A DNA stretch of 64,000 nt. Origin: Ferdinandcohnia humi_A. Lineage in GTDB: Bacteria; Bacillota; Bacilli; Bacillales; Bacillaceae_L. Positions 36,041-44,755 of the stretch are shown here, piece after piece. The position numbers and the translations under genes are program-made. Below the pieces are notes generated by a model, which saw only the letters and a list, made by a program, of their open reading frames with translations, had not been told where the DNA came from and did no database searches. The stretch lies in NCBI GenBank assembly GCA_047608075.1, contig JBLKRX010000016.1, positions 37,952 through 101,951 on the forward strand, written 5' to 3'. The first letter of the stretch is position 1, and each line of letters opens with the position of its first letter.

Positions 36041-36643
36041 TTAACGTGAGTAGAACTCAACGATTAATGATTCGTTAATTTCAGCTGGTAATTCAGAACG
36101 CTCTGGTAAACGAGTGTATGTTCCTTCTAATTTATCAGCATCAAATGTTAAATAGTCTGGTACGAAAGTAGTAGCTTCGATCGCTTCTTTGATTGCAACA
36201 AGGCTACGTGATTTTTCGCGAACTGCAATAGTTTGACCTGGCTTCACGCGGAATGATGGGATATCAACACGGTTTCCATCAACTAGGATGTGACCATGGT
36301 TAACTAATTGACGAGCTTGACGACGAGTACGAGCAAGACCAAGACGGTAAACAAGGTTATCTAAACGTGATTCAAGAAGAATCATGAAGTTTTCACCAAG
36401 GATACCTTGCATTTTGCTAGCATTGTCAAATGTGTTACGGAATTGACGCTCATTAACACCGTACATATGACGAAGCTTTTGCTTTTCTTGTAATTGTAAA
36501 CCATACTCAGAAAGCTTCTTACGTTGGTTTGGACCATGTTGTCCAGGAGCGTAAGGACGCTTTTCTAATTCTTTACCAGTACCACTTAATGAGATTCCAA
36601 GACGACGGGATAATTTCCAGCTTGGACCTGTATAACGAGCCAT
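36041..36643 (-). CDS. rpsD: 30S ribosomal protein S4
   Basis: 200 aa, exactly the Bacillus S4 length. N-terminal MARYTGPSWKLSRRLGISL and the S4 RNA-binding domain (LESRLDNLVYRLGLARTRRQARQLVNHGHI) are textbook; it is the primary 16S rRNA-binding protein of the 30S body. GAAGGAGGAG precedes the ATG at 36643; six upstream in-frame codons are not used. Monocistronic, with a long leader likely used for S4 autoregulation. Confidence 0.98.
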   Translation of the reverse strand: MARYTGPSWKLSRRLGISLSGTGKELEKRPYAPGQHGPNQRKKLSEYGLQLQEKQKLRHMYGVNERQFRNTFDNASKMQGILGENFMILLESRLDNLVYRLGLARTRRQARQLVNHGHILVDGNRVDIPSFRVKPGQTIAVREKSRSLVAIKEAIEATTFVPDYLTFDADKLEGTYTRLPERSELPAEINESLIVEFYSR

Positions 36644-36840
36644 GAATGACTCCTCCTTCAATGTTTTTATTTTGTTGTAAAATAAAAACAGATGCGCTAG
36701 ATGTTCTCGACTATTTTGTTTTCATGTATCCTCGCTCTAGCAGCAGAGAGTTACAAGATACACCTTCTTGAGAGCAATTTGCTCGAAGAGGAACAAAATA
36801 GAACAAAAACCTACTCACATTTGCTGCAATATTTTACACA
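36644..36840 (-). promoter_or_regulatory. rpsD leader, probable S4 autoregulatory RNA
   Basis: About 197 nt from the predicted start site to the ATG. It contains a perfect 12-bp hairpin (TGTTTTTATTTT / AAAATAAAAACA, 36662-36690) just upstream of the ribosome site, plus GAGCAAATTGCTC (36770-36782). B. subtilis S4 is known to repress its own leader; the same is inferred here. Confidence 0.55.
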
Positions 36841-36846
36841 ACGAGT

Positions 36847-36875
36847 ATTATATGATTTTTAAGAAGTGAAGTCAA
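36847..36875 (-). promoter_or_regulatory. Strong sigma-A promoter of rpsD
   Basis: Minus strand TTGACT (36875-36870), exact 17-bp spacer, TATAAT (36852-36847). Confidence 0.85.
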
Positions 36876-37010
36876 GTTTTCTTATTAGTATAGTTTTAGG
36901 AACCAAATTTTAATTAATATATTTACTTATTTTTAGAGAAATATCTATCAAATAAGTTTATAATAGAATTATAGTGAATTATTTTTCTAATTGTAGATGG
37001 GTGATATAAA

Positions 37011-38420
37011 ATGACGTTTCAAAATGAAGAAATGAGATATGAACAGTTATTTAGGGTAACTGCTAAATTTCATTCGACAATGGACATAGACGCTGTGCTT
37101 GAAGAGGTAATACATACATTACAAGATGTGTACCCATCTTTTTCATATACTTTATTCCTCGCACACGATAATACAAACCATAACGTAATTCCAATAAAAG
37201 AGATCCAACATAATGTAAACGGTGAAAACCCAGCAGTAATGCAGGCGTTTGTGACGGGTTTTGTTCAGATTGAGGATCGGATTGCAGAAAAACAGTCTGT
37301 TCTATATGCTCCTTTAAAAGGGAGACAAGGAATCTATGGCGTATTACAGATTAATGCTCATAACGCTATCATCTTTCCTAAATCCGAGATCCAATTTATT
37401 GAATTATTAGCTAATACTGCTGGTAATGCGTTTGAGAATGCTCAGCTTTATCAGCAATCAAAGCAGTTAATTGCAGACTTGCAGCTAATAAATGATACTT
37501 CACATCGCCTTAATTCTAATCTGCGTTTAACTGAAACGATGACTTTTATGTCTTCGCAAATAAAGAACTCCTTTGGTGCAATGGAAGTCGGATTTTTTAT
37601 GTATTCTAAGGACTCTTTGGAGGTTCTTCTAGGAAGCACACCTTTCTTTGAGAATGGGGAGGGAGAAGAGTTTGTAACATTCAGCCTTAGGAAAATTCTC
37701 AAAGAAAAAGAGCCACTTTTTATAAGTGATTTGCATTCAGACGCTACTTTCCAAAATGCAATATATCGTTCGATGATGTCAGTACCAATGGTGCAAGGAA
37801 ATGAAATTATTGGAGTAGCTATCGTATTGCATGAAAGTCCATATTACTTTTCGTTTGATAAATTTAAGCTGTTGCAGTCATTAATCCATCACTCATCATT
37901 GGCTATTTCGAATTCAATTTTACGAGAGGAACTTGAAAAATTAGTTATTACTGATTATTTAACAAAGCTATACTCTCGTAATCATCTTGAAGACATGGTC
38001 CAGCTCTCTATGGAGACAGACGCTTATGGAACATTTATTTTAGTGGATATTGATGACTTTAAGGGAATAAACGATACATATGGTCATCAAGTTGGAGATG
38101 AGGCAATCGTTCAAATTGCAAATTTAATTAAGGATAATATTCGTGATGATGATATTGGAGCTCGTTGGGGTGGGGAAGAGTTGGCTATCTATTTGCCAAG
38201 AGTCGATATGCAGACAGGATATGCAATTGCAGAGAGATTAGTTGAACGAGTTGCAACCTACTCTAATCCAAAGATTACAATATCCTGTGGTATAGCAACA
38301 TGGAATAAAGAGAACAAAGAGACATTCCAAAGTTTATTCCACAGAGCTGATAATGCGTTATATAGGGCAAAGCAATCTGGAAAAAATCAAGTGATTGCAA
38401 GTGAGAATAGAGTTTGTTAA
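37011..38420 (+). CDS. dgcP: Diguanylate cyclase DgcP-like (GAF-GAF-GGDEF)
   Basis: 469 aa, soluble. GAF-like sensor region(s) cover residues ~1-305, then a GGDEF domain making c-di-GMP. The active motif is GGEEL (387-391) in ARWGGEELAIYL, with metal-binding DIDDFKGIND. RDDD at 378-381 is exactly five residues before it, fitting the RxxD product-inhibition site. B. subtilis YtrP/DgcP lies at this place between rpsD and the ytsP/refZ genes. GGGTGAT precedes the ATG. No EAL domain, so synthesis only. Confidence 0.9.
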   Translation: MTFQNEEMRYEQLFRVTAKFHSTMDIDAVLEEVIHTLQDVYPSFSYTLFLAHDNTNHNVIPIKEIQHNVNGENPAVMQAFVTGFVQIEDRIAEKQSVLYAPLKGRQGIYGVLQINAHNAIIFPKSEIQFIELLANTAGNAFENAQLYQQSKQLIADLQLINDTSHRLNSNLRLTETMTFMSSQIKNSFGAMEVGFFMYSKDSLEVLLGSTPFFENGEGEEFVTFSLRKILKEKEPLFISDLHSDATFQNAIYRSMMSVPMVQGNEIIGVAIVLHESPYYFSFDKFKLLQSLIHHSSLAISNSILREELEKLVITDYLTKLYSRNHLEDMVQLSMETDAYGTFILVDIDDFKGINDTYGHQVGDEAIVQIANLIKDNIRDDDIGARWGGEELAIYLPRVDMQTGYAIAERLVERVATYSNPKITISCGIATWNKENKETFQSLFHRADNALYRAKQSGKNQVIASENRVC

Positions 38421-38447
38421 AAGGCATCTTAGGATGTCTTTTTTATG
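38420..38447 (+). terminator. Terminator of dgcP
   Basis: AAGGCATC / GATGTCTT stem (one G-T pair), then TTTTTT. Confidence 0.8.
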
Positions 38448-38451
38448 TAAT

Positions 38452-38765
38452 AGGAAACTCTATAAATTTATTGTTGAGGATAACTCTCCATAAGGTCTAT
38501 CTACGTTCAGCTCCAGCGCCTAGCCAGTTTTTACCCTGAAGAGGCTTCTGTAATTATCTTGCGCAAAAGCTTCATAACAAGCGTAGCTTGTTCTTGCGGA
38601 GATTATTATCCTAGAAGCCTTCCTTTGTGCTTTTAAGCAGTTCGAGGTCAAAAACGCGAGGCAATGAAAAGTCAAAGAGCGAATTTTTTTGCCACAGAAC
38701 ATTTGCTTATCGGACTTGCACAGGACGTTCCTCTTCCAAGCCGCTTGCGCTTTGTTCTTTTTTTA
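38452..38765 (+). repeat. Intergenic repeat family A, copy 3
   Basis: Begins with AGGAAACTCTATAAATTTAT, then CGTTCAGCTCCAGCGCCTAG, the GAGGTCAAAAACGCG core, AATGAAAAGTCAAAGAGCGA, AACATTTGCTTATCGGACTT and ends GCCGCTTGCGCTTT. Its first 80 bases match copy 6. A megL open frame extending back to 38627 is translation of this repeat. Confidence 0.87.
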
Positions 38766-38838
38766 CGAAGGTTTATCAAAGAATTACTTTACTCCGTTAC
38801 ATCGTTATTTCTGAAAAGCGACTAATCCACTATGAATA

Positions 38839-38853
38839 TAGTAAACGCTTTCA
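38839..38853 (+). promoter_or_regulatory. Predicted CcpA (cre) site upstream of megL
   Basis: TAGTAAACGCTTTCA fits the cre pattern WTGNAANCGNWNNCW with one mismatch (position 2). It lies 62 bp before the ATG and overlaps a weak -35 (TTCAAA-N16-TATGCT). Confidence 0.5.
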
Positions 38854-38914
38854 AAATAAATACTCTTATCATATGCTAACTATAGAATTAGTCTTGCCAA
38901 GGGGGAAAAGGGTA

Positions 38915-40102
38915 ATGAGTAATAAAAGCAAACAATTTAATACAATAGCCATTCACGGGGGGAATTCTGGCAATTCACAGCACGGTAGCTTAACGACGCC
39001 TCTGTACCAGACATCAACCTTTACATTTCAAACCGCAGAACAAGGGGAACAACGTTTTGCAGGAAATGAGGATGGATATATTTATTCTCGTTTAGGAAAT
39101 CCTACTGTGACATTATTAGAGGAACGCATCGCAATGTTAGAAGGAGGAGAAGCAGGGTTAGCATTTGGTTCCGGTATGGCTGCCGTATCTGCCGTCTTAC
39201 TAGCTTTAACTAAATCGGGGGATCATATCTTATGTTCAAAAGGATTGTACGGCTGTACCTTTGGATTACTTCAGCTCATGGAGGAAAAATACAATATTCT
39301 TCATGACTTTAGTGATATGGATAGTGAAGAGGAAATTATCTCAAAGCTAAAGCCTTCTACAAAATGTATTTATATTGAAACTCCAATCAATCCAACGATG
39401 AAACTCATAGATATAGAGAATGTTGTTAATGTAGCAAGACGATACAACCTATTAGTAGTTGTTGATAATACATTTAGTTCTCCTTATCTACAACAACCTC
39501 TTACGATGGGGTGTGATGTCGTGATTCATAGTGCTACAAAATACATTGGTGGACATGGGGATGTAATTGCTGGACTTGTGGTTGGTAAGAAAGATCTCCT
39601 ACAAGAAATAAATACGACTACCAGAAAAGATATTGGTGGCGTTATGTCGCCATTTGATGCATGGCTCTTATTGCGTGGGTTAAAAACACTTCCAGTACGA
39701 ATGGATCGTCATTGTGAGAATGCAGCACAGATAGCCTCTCTCTTAAAAGAACATGAAAACGTGGAAAACATCTACTTTCCAGGGGATATAGAGAGTCCTG
39801 ATTATGACATCATGAGAAAACAAATGAAAAAACCAGGTGGCTTAATTTCATTTACAATAAAAGGGACGAAGAAAGATTCTCAAACTTTTCTAAACAAGCT
39901 TCAATTAATTAAAATTGCAGTAAGTTTAGGAGATACAGAAACACTTATCCAACATCCTGCAACGATGACACATGCAGTAGTTCCTGAGGAAGCTAGATTG
40001 GAAATGGGTATTACAGATAATTTAATTCGCTTATCAGTTGGTTTAGAAGCTTGGGAGGATATTTGGAATGACCTTAACCAGGCATTGAGTGGATTAAAAT
40101 AA
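38915..40102 (+). CDS. megL: Methionine gamma-lyase family PLP enzyme
   Basis: 395 aa, Cys/Met metabolism gamma-family PLP enzyme. PLP lysine in SATKYIGGHGD, catalytic region YSRLGNPTVTLLEERIAMLEGGE, FGSGMAAVSAVLLA, and DNTFSSPYLQQPLTMGCDVVIHS. It best fits methionine gamma-lyase, which splits methionine into methanethiol, ammonia and 2-oxobutyrate, although cystathionine gamma-lyase or a related activity is not excluded. The ATG at 38915 follows GGGGG at 38901-38905. It lies next to the methionine sulfoxide reductase gene. A duplicated 3' tail follows. Confidence 0.85.
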   Translation: MSNKSKQFNTIAIHGGNSGNSQHGSLTTPLYQTSTFTFQTAEQGEQRFAGNEDGYIYSRLGNPTVTLLEERIAMLEGGEAGLAFGSGMAAVSAVLLALTKSGDHILCSKGLYGCTFGLLQLMEEKYNILHDFSDMDSEEEIISKLKPSTKCIYIETPINPTMKLIDIENVVNVARRYNLLVVVDNTFSSPYLQQPLTMGCDVVIHSATKYIGGHGDVIAGLVVGKKDLLQEINTTTRKDIGGVMSPFDAWLLLRGLKTLPVRMDRHCENAAQIASLLKEHENVENIYFPGDIESPDYDIMRKQMKKPGGLISFTIKGTKKDSQTFLNKLQLIKIAVSLGDTETLIQHPATMTHAVVPEEARLEMGITDNLIRLSVGLEAWEDIWNDLNQALSGLK

Positions 40103-40162
40103 TACAAAAAACTACACCTTCAATTGTTTTGTGTATAACAATCGAAGTGTAGTTTCTTTTTA
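40081..40162 (+). repeat. megL 3' tail plus terminator, first copy
   Basis: Encodes the final residues (ALSGLK, stop) and the hairpin AACTACACCTTCAATTG / CAATCGAAGTGTAGTT followed by T-run. It is repeated at 40297. Confidence 0.8.
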
Positions 40163-40296
40163 GATATTTTGCAAAAATACAAAGAGGTATAGTTTTTAGC
40201 AGGTACAACCTCGATGACCGAATACACGTGATTTCACATTCAAGGTCACAGAGATGCCCTCTCAATGCCCAAACTGGCATGATTTTCAGACAAAAG

Positions 40297-40382
40297 GTCA
40301 TTGAGTGGACTAAAATAATAGAAAAAACTACAGCTTCAATTGGTTAGGGTATTACAATTGAGGTGTAGTTTTTTCTATTTTC
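40297..40382 (+). repeat. Second copy of megL 3' tail plus terminator
   Basis: Matches 40081-40162 at an offset of 216 bp: TTGAGTGGACTAAAATAATA and a hairpin ACTACAGCTTCAATTG / CAATTGAGGTGTAGT with T-run. It now also serves as terminator for the opposing fRMsr gene. Confidence 0.75.
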
Positions 40383-40402
40383 GCTGTGTTTCAGCAATTA
40401 TT

Positions 40403-40882
40403 TTATAAATGTTCTGCCAAAACTTCTACAAACTCTTCTAGGCATTTTTGATCAACTTCATCAAAACGATCCTTAACAGGGCTATCAATATCTAATACTC
40501 CAAACACCATTCCATCTTTTATGATTGGTATCACAATTTCGGATTGGGATGCACTATCGCAAGCGATATGTCCAGGGAATTGGTGAACATCAGGCACTCT
40601 TTCAGTGCTCTTGTTTTGAGCAGCAGTACCACACACACCACGACCAAATGGGATACGTACGCAAGCAGGTAATCCTTGGAAGGGACCTAATACAAGCTCA
40701 TCGCCATTTGTTATATAAAAACCAACCCAATTGATGGTATCTAAAAATTGATTAAGCAACGCAGATGCATTCGCTAGATTTGCAATTTGATCTGTCTCAT
40801 CTTCTATCAAGGCCATTAGCTGTTTTATAACTAGTTGGTAGTCTTCTTCTTTTTTGCCTTTGTATTGTTCGACATGAAACAT
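40403..40882 (-). CDS. Free methionine-(R)-sulfoxide reductase (GAF domain)
   Basis: 159 aa, a single GAF domain. Cys residues are in the fRMsr positions (LPACVRIPFGRGVCGTAAQ and HIACDSASQSEIVIPI), which characterise free methionine-R-sulfoxide reductases (YtsP, fRMsr) that recycle oxidised free methionine. It lies opposite the methionine gamma-lyase gene, giving a local methionine theme. The ATG lies after GGAGGGGAAA. Activity is inferred from the family. Confidence 0.9.
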   Translation of the reverse strand: MFHVEQYKGKKEEDYQLVIKQLMALIEDETDQIANLANASALLNQFLDTINWVGFYITNGDELVLGPFQGLPACVRIPFGRGVCGTAAQNKSTERVPDVHQFPGHIACDSASQSEIVIPIIKDGMVFGVLDIDSPVKDRFDEVDQKCLEEFVEVLAEHL

Positions 40883-41027
40883 GATTTTTCCCCTCCATTT
40901 GAGTTATTACTACATTATTATATCAAATTATCCTGATATACGCATGACTTGTCGATAAAATCTTAAAGGAATCTCTCATTCCTTCTAGAAACGTATATGT
41001 ATACTATACGAGTGGGGTGAGGCGATT

Positions 41028-41681
41028 ATGAAAAGTACGAGTATGAAGCAAAGAATTATTGATTCGGCTGCCTTTTTATTTAATACAAAAGGCTACGACG
41101 GCACAACTGTACGTGAAATTGCTAAGAGAACAAATTGTAATGTTGCAAATATCTCCTATTATTTTGGTAACAAAGAAGGCTTGCTAGAATACCTGGTGTC
41201 CTCCTATTTAGAAGGATATTTGGCAATTATTGAAAGAGCGTATATTGAATTAGACAGCAGGTCTTCAAGAGAGTGTTTATTGCTCGCTATAAGAGGGATA
41301 ATGAATTATCAAAAAGAAAATCGTCATTTAACAAGATTTGTTCTAAGAGAAATTACACTAGACACTACCCTTATACGTGAAATCATGACCACGTATCTAA
41401 CAAAGGAAAAGTATTACTTTCAGGCTATATTTGAGACCGGAATTAAACAACAAGAATTCAGTCATATTCCTATCCCTTATGCAATTATGCAATTAAAGGG
41501 AATGCTATCAATGCCTTATTTGCATCCTCAATATATGTCAGAAGTTCTGCACATCATGCCATATGAAATGTATGTCACAGAACAGTATAGTCGAGAAATC
41601 GAAAAATGGGTAAATTATACGATATGTGTACATACACAAAAAGCTATAGATACATTCACCCCAATTCCAGTAAACATCTAA
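41028..41681 (+). CDS. refZ: TetR-family chromosome capture protein RefZ
   Basis: 217 aa, TetR fold. The N-terminal HTH (TVREIAKRTNCNVANISYYFGNKEGLLEYL) is followed by a ligand/dimer domain. It corresponds to RefZ (YttP), which binds motifs near the origin and positions the division site during sporulation. Its place beside ezrA fits. GGGGTGAGG at 41013-41021 precedes the ATG. The stop overlaps the convergent hisJ stop by 4 bp. Confidence 0.92.
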   Translation: MKSTSMKQRIIDSAAFLFNTKGYDGTTVREIAKRTNCNVANISYYFGNKEGLLEYLVSSYLEGYLAIIERAYIELDSRSSRECLLLAIRGIMNYQKENRHLTRFVLREITLDTTLIREIMTTYLTKEKYYFQAIFETGIKQQEFSHIPIPYAIMQLKGMLSMPYLHPQYMSEVLHIMPYEMYVTEQYSREIEKWVNYTICVHTQKAIDTFTPIPVNI

Positions 41682-42499
41682 AAAAGAGTAGGAGAAACTA
41701 GTACCGCCTCTTGTAAAAGAAAATCAAACCCTTGATTTAAATCCTTCGAACTATGTGCATCTGATCCATAGACTAGAGGGATTTTTCGTTTTATTGCTTC
41801 TTTTACCACTTTTTCTGGTGGATAAGGCTCTCTGCACAATGGTTTATTTATCCCCGCCCCGTTATAATCAAGAGCTAGTCCCATTTTTGCTACAAGATCT
41901 AACACCTCTGTAACTTTTTTTTCAAAGCTATTAGCTATAGGAAATTTTTTTTGAAATTTATGGACTAGCGAAATGTGACCAATTCTTTTAGGTTTATATA
42001 CGCCCAAATCTGCTGAAATAGACAACAATAGAGTATTATAGTATGCCTCATATACACCCTCAATGCTAGAAAACTCCTGAATCATTATTTGAAACATGTC
42101 TGGGCTATAGTCTACACAATAATATTTTTCATCTTTTTTTAAAAAATGTACAGAAAGAATACTATCATCTAAATACGTACCGTACTCATTTAAAAAGGTT
42201 TTCGTATCTTCTTCATAGCCCTCGATATAATCAACCTCTAACCCGATATTTATCTTTAGATCGGATGCATATTTCTTTTTTAAAACAGATATCTCTGCAA
42301 TATAACGTTCTAAGTTCTCAGGATCCATCCCACTATCTTTTTTGGGGGTTGGGTCGATAAAGTTACTAGGTAGAGGAGCATGTTCAGTAAACGTAATTTC
42401 GTTAAATCCGAGTTCAATTGCTCTACTAATATATTGTTCAAATGAGTCCTTTGTACCATGTGGGCAAAAAGGAGTATGTATATGTCCATCTACTTTCAT
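41678..42499 (-). CDS. hisJ: Histidinol-phosphatase HisJ (PHP family)
   Basis: 273 aa, PHP-domain phosphoesterase catalysing the L-histidinol-phosphate to histidinol step of histidine synthesis. Metal motifs: DGHIHTPFCPHG, TFTEHAPLP, GLEVDYIEG, and YGSDAHSSKDL near the C-terminus. The ATG at 42499 has GGGGGAT before it; 27 codons of the open frame upstream are not used. The convergent overlap with refZ leaves no terminator space. Confidence 0.93.
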   Translation of the reverse strand: MKVDGHIHTPFCPHGTKDSFEQYISRAIELGFNEITFTEHAPLPSNFIDPTPKKDSGMDPENLERYIAEISVLKKKYASDLKINIGLEVDYIEGYEEDTKTFLNEYGTYLDDSILSVHFLKKDEKYYCVDYSPDMFQIMIQEFSSIEGVYEAYYNTLLLSISADLGVYKPKRIGHISLVHKFQKKFPIANSFEKKVTEVLDLVAKMGLALDYNGAGINKPLCREPYPPEKVVKEAIKRKIPLVYGSDAHSSKDLNQGFDFLLQEAVLVSPTLF

Positions 42500-42685
42500 C
42501 GACAAATCCCCCATTTTTCTATAAAATTTGTAAAAAATTTTAAAAGTTGTAGTCAAAAAATGTCGTTTACATGGTATCATAAATACATTAAAAAAACATC
42601 TGATATAAATTTATCGATATAACAGCCGTTATTACATAAATTTTTAGAACGATAGATTGATTTGTGGGAGCAAGGGGGCCAAATT

Positions 42686-44374
42686 ATGGAAATCATAATC
42701 GGCATAATAATAGTTGTAAGTGGTATAGTGATATATGGGTTCTACTCTAGAAAAAAAATATATAAAGCTGTGGATAAGCTGGAGGCCTGGAAGATTGATA
42801 TGATGAATCGGCCAGTCACAGACGAAATTTCAAAAGTAAAAGAATTAAATATGACTGGTCAAACAGAGGAACTATTTGAACGTTGGAGAAGACAATGGGA
42901 TGAAATCGTTACTGTCTCACTTCCTGACGTAGAAGAACTACTCTTTGATGCTGAAGACTTTGCGGATAAATATAGATTCACGAAAGCGAAAAGAATTCTT
43001 GGGCAGATTGAAGCAATTTTAAAAGATGCTGAAAACAATATTTCTATCATTTTAGAAGAACTAAAGGATCTAGTTGGTAGTGAAGAGAAAAATCGGATTG
43101 AAGTTGATGAGCTGAACAAACAATACCGTGAGTTAAAGAAGAAGCTATTAGCCCACCGCCATACATTTGGTCGAGCAGAAATTAAGCTTGAAATCAAGCT
43201 GGATGGGATTAGTGAAAAGTTTAAAGAGTTTGAAGAATCAACTACTAACGGAAATTACTTGGAAGCTAGAGAAATAGTGTTGTTAATAAAGGATGGTTTA
43301 GCAGCTACCGAACAACAAATGGATGAGATTCCGCATTTACTCCAAGAATGTCAGGTAACTATTCCAAATCAGCTTAGCGAAGTTCAAGAAGGATATGCTC
43401 AAATGCAAACAGAAGGATATTCTCTTGAACATATTCAAGCTGAAAAGGAAATCGAAAGAATGCGTAAGCAATTGGCGCTTTTTATAACAATGACAGAAGA
43501 TCTTGACCTAGACAATGTAAAAAAAGGTATTGATGAGACAAGAGAATCATTAGAAACCTTATATGATTTATTAGAGGCAGAAGTGAAAGCAAATCAGTTT
43601 GTTTCAACTGAGGTAGAAAAGATTGAAGAAAATCTTGAGCTTTTAGTGGAAGGGAGTAAAAAGACAGAAGAGGAAACGTCTTTTGTCCAACAAAGCTATC
43701 ACTTAACAGAACATGACCTTGAAAAGCATCGAAATATTGTAAAGCAAATTAAGCAATTGGTTAAGCAATATATAACCATTCAAGCAAAGCTTGAAGAAGA
43801 GCATGTTGCCTACTCGATCATTAGAGCAGAATTAGAAAGTGTATACGAAGGTATTCAAGGTGTTAAAGAAGAACACTTACAATATTCGGAAATGCTCCAA
43901 ACCCTTCGTAAGGATGAGTTGCATGCAAGAGAACAAATAGTTGAAATGAAGAAATTACTGACGGATGCTAAACGAATTATCTCTAAAAGCAATATTCCTG
44001 GATTACCATCAGCGTACACGGAGTTAATTTCTGAGGCGAAGCTGAGCCTGACAGAAGTTATGGCAAGGTTAGAAGAAAAGCCACTTAATATGTCAGCTGT
44101 TAATAAAACACTAGAGAATGCAGCTAACCTTGTAAATAAAGCATATGAAACAACAGAAGAAATGATTGAGCAGGTATATCTTGCTGAAAAGGTTATACAG
44201 TATGGAAATCGCTATCGAAGCAGAAATTATAAGATTGCAAGCAGCTTGCTAGAGGCAGAAGTGTCATTCCGAAATTATGATTATGCTCTTGCCTTAGAAC
44301 AGGCAGCAACAGCAATCGAGGACATTGAGCCAGGCGCTTTGAAAAAAATTGAAAAGCTTATTGAGATTGAGTAA
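42686..44374 (+). CDS. ezrA: Septation ring formation regulator EzrA
   Basis: 562 aa, identical in length to B. subtilis EzrA. One N-terminal transmembrane helix (IIIGIIIVVSGIVIYGFY, residues ~3-20), then a cytoplasmic spectrin-like array of long coiled coils rich in Glu, Lys and Leu. It controls FtsZ ring number and position. The ATG at 42686 follows GGGGG; the in-frame TTG at 42662 is rejected. A terminator follows. Confidence 0.97.
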   Translation: MEIIIGIIIVVSGIVIYGFYSRKKIYKAVDKLEAWKIDMMNRPVTDEISKVKELNMTGQTEELFERWRRQWDEIVTVSLPDVEELLFDAEDFADKYRFTKAKRILGQIEAILKDAENNISIILEELKDLVGSEEKNRIEVDELNKQYRELKKKLLAHRHTFGRAEIKLEIKLDGISEKFKEFEESTTNGNYLEAREIVLLIKDGLAATEQQMDEIPHLLQECQVTIPNQLSEVQEGYAQMQTEGYSLEHIQAEKEIERMRKQLALFITMTEDLDLDNVKKGIDETRESLETLYDLLEAEVKANQFVSTEVEKIEENLELLVEGSKKTEEETSFVQQSYHLTEHDLEKHRNIVKQIKQLVKQYITIQAKLEEEHVAYSIIRAELESVYEGIQGVKEEHLQYSEMLQTLRKDELHAREQIVEMKKLLTDAKRIISKSNIPGLPSAYTELISEAKLSLTEVMARLEEKPLNMSAVNKTLENAANLVNKAYETTEEMIEQVYLAEKVIQYGNRYRSRNYKIASSLLEAEVSFRNYDYALALEQAATAIEDIEPGALKKIEKLIEIE

Positions 44375-44383
44375 TCACGTTAG

Positions 44384-44412
44384 AAAAGGCCTTTGAAAAG
44401 GCCTTTTTTTTT
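44384..44412 (+). terminator. Terminator of ezrA
   Basis: Stem AAAAGGCC / GGCCTTTT with T-run. Confidence 0.9.
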
Positions 44413-44427
44413 GCAAGTAAAGAAAGT

Positions 44428-44583
44428 AGTATAAAATTTTGAACATAGTTTTCTATGTCTAGCGCAAGTGGCCTATCCCCTCGAGTTCAAATAACCTGTT
44501 GCAAGAAAAGTCAAAGAAGGACATTTTTGCAACAGAATATTTGCTTGTCGGGGGTGAGCCAGGTGCATGCGCATTTCTTAATT
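44428..44583 (+). repeat. Intergenic repeat family A, copy 4 (short form)
   Basis: TAAAATTTTGAACATAGTTT, TGTCTAGCGCAAGTGGCCTA, CCCTCGAGTTCAAA, AAAAGTCAAAG, AATATTTGCTTGTCGGGG, then a diverged end GGTGCATGCGCATTTCTT. It lacks the long hairpin module. The remaining ezrA-nifS gap (44584-44755) is AT-rich and gene-free. Confidence 0.85.
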
Positions 44584-44755
44584 ATTCGATACTTTAAAGA
44601 GCTTTTGTCTATATGCACTAAAATTTCTTTAACAATTATTATATGATATGATTTTGGTACATTCGGTGCTGAGATGAATGAAAAACATACTGACGGTAAT
44701 AAATAATCCAAATATCAGAAAGCTTTTATCTTGGGTAGCAAAGTGAGGTGTATAT

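Noticed and set aside
38627..38914. N-terminal extension of the megL frame
   Set aside because: This part is repeat copy 3. The ATG at 38915 has a proper ribosome site and gives the normal enzyme length.
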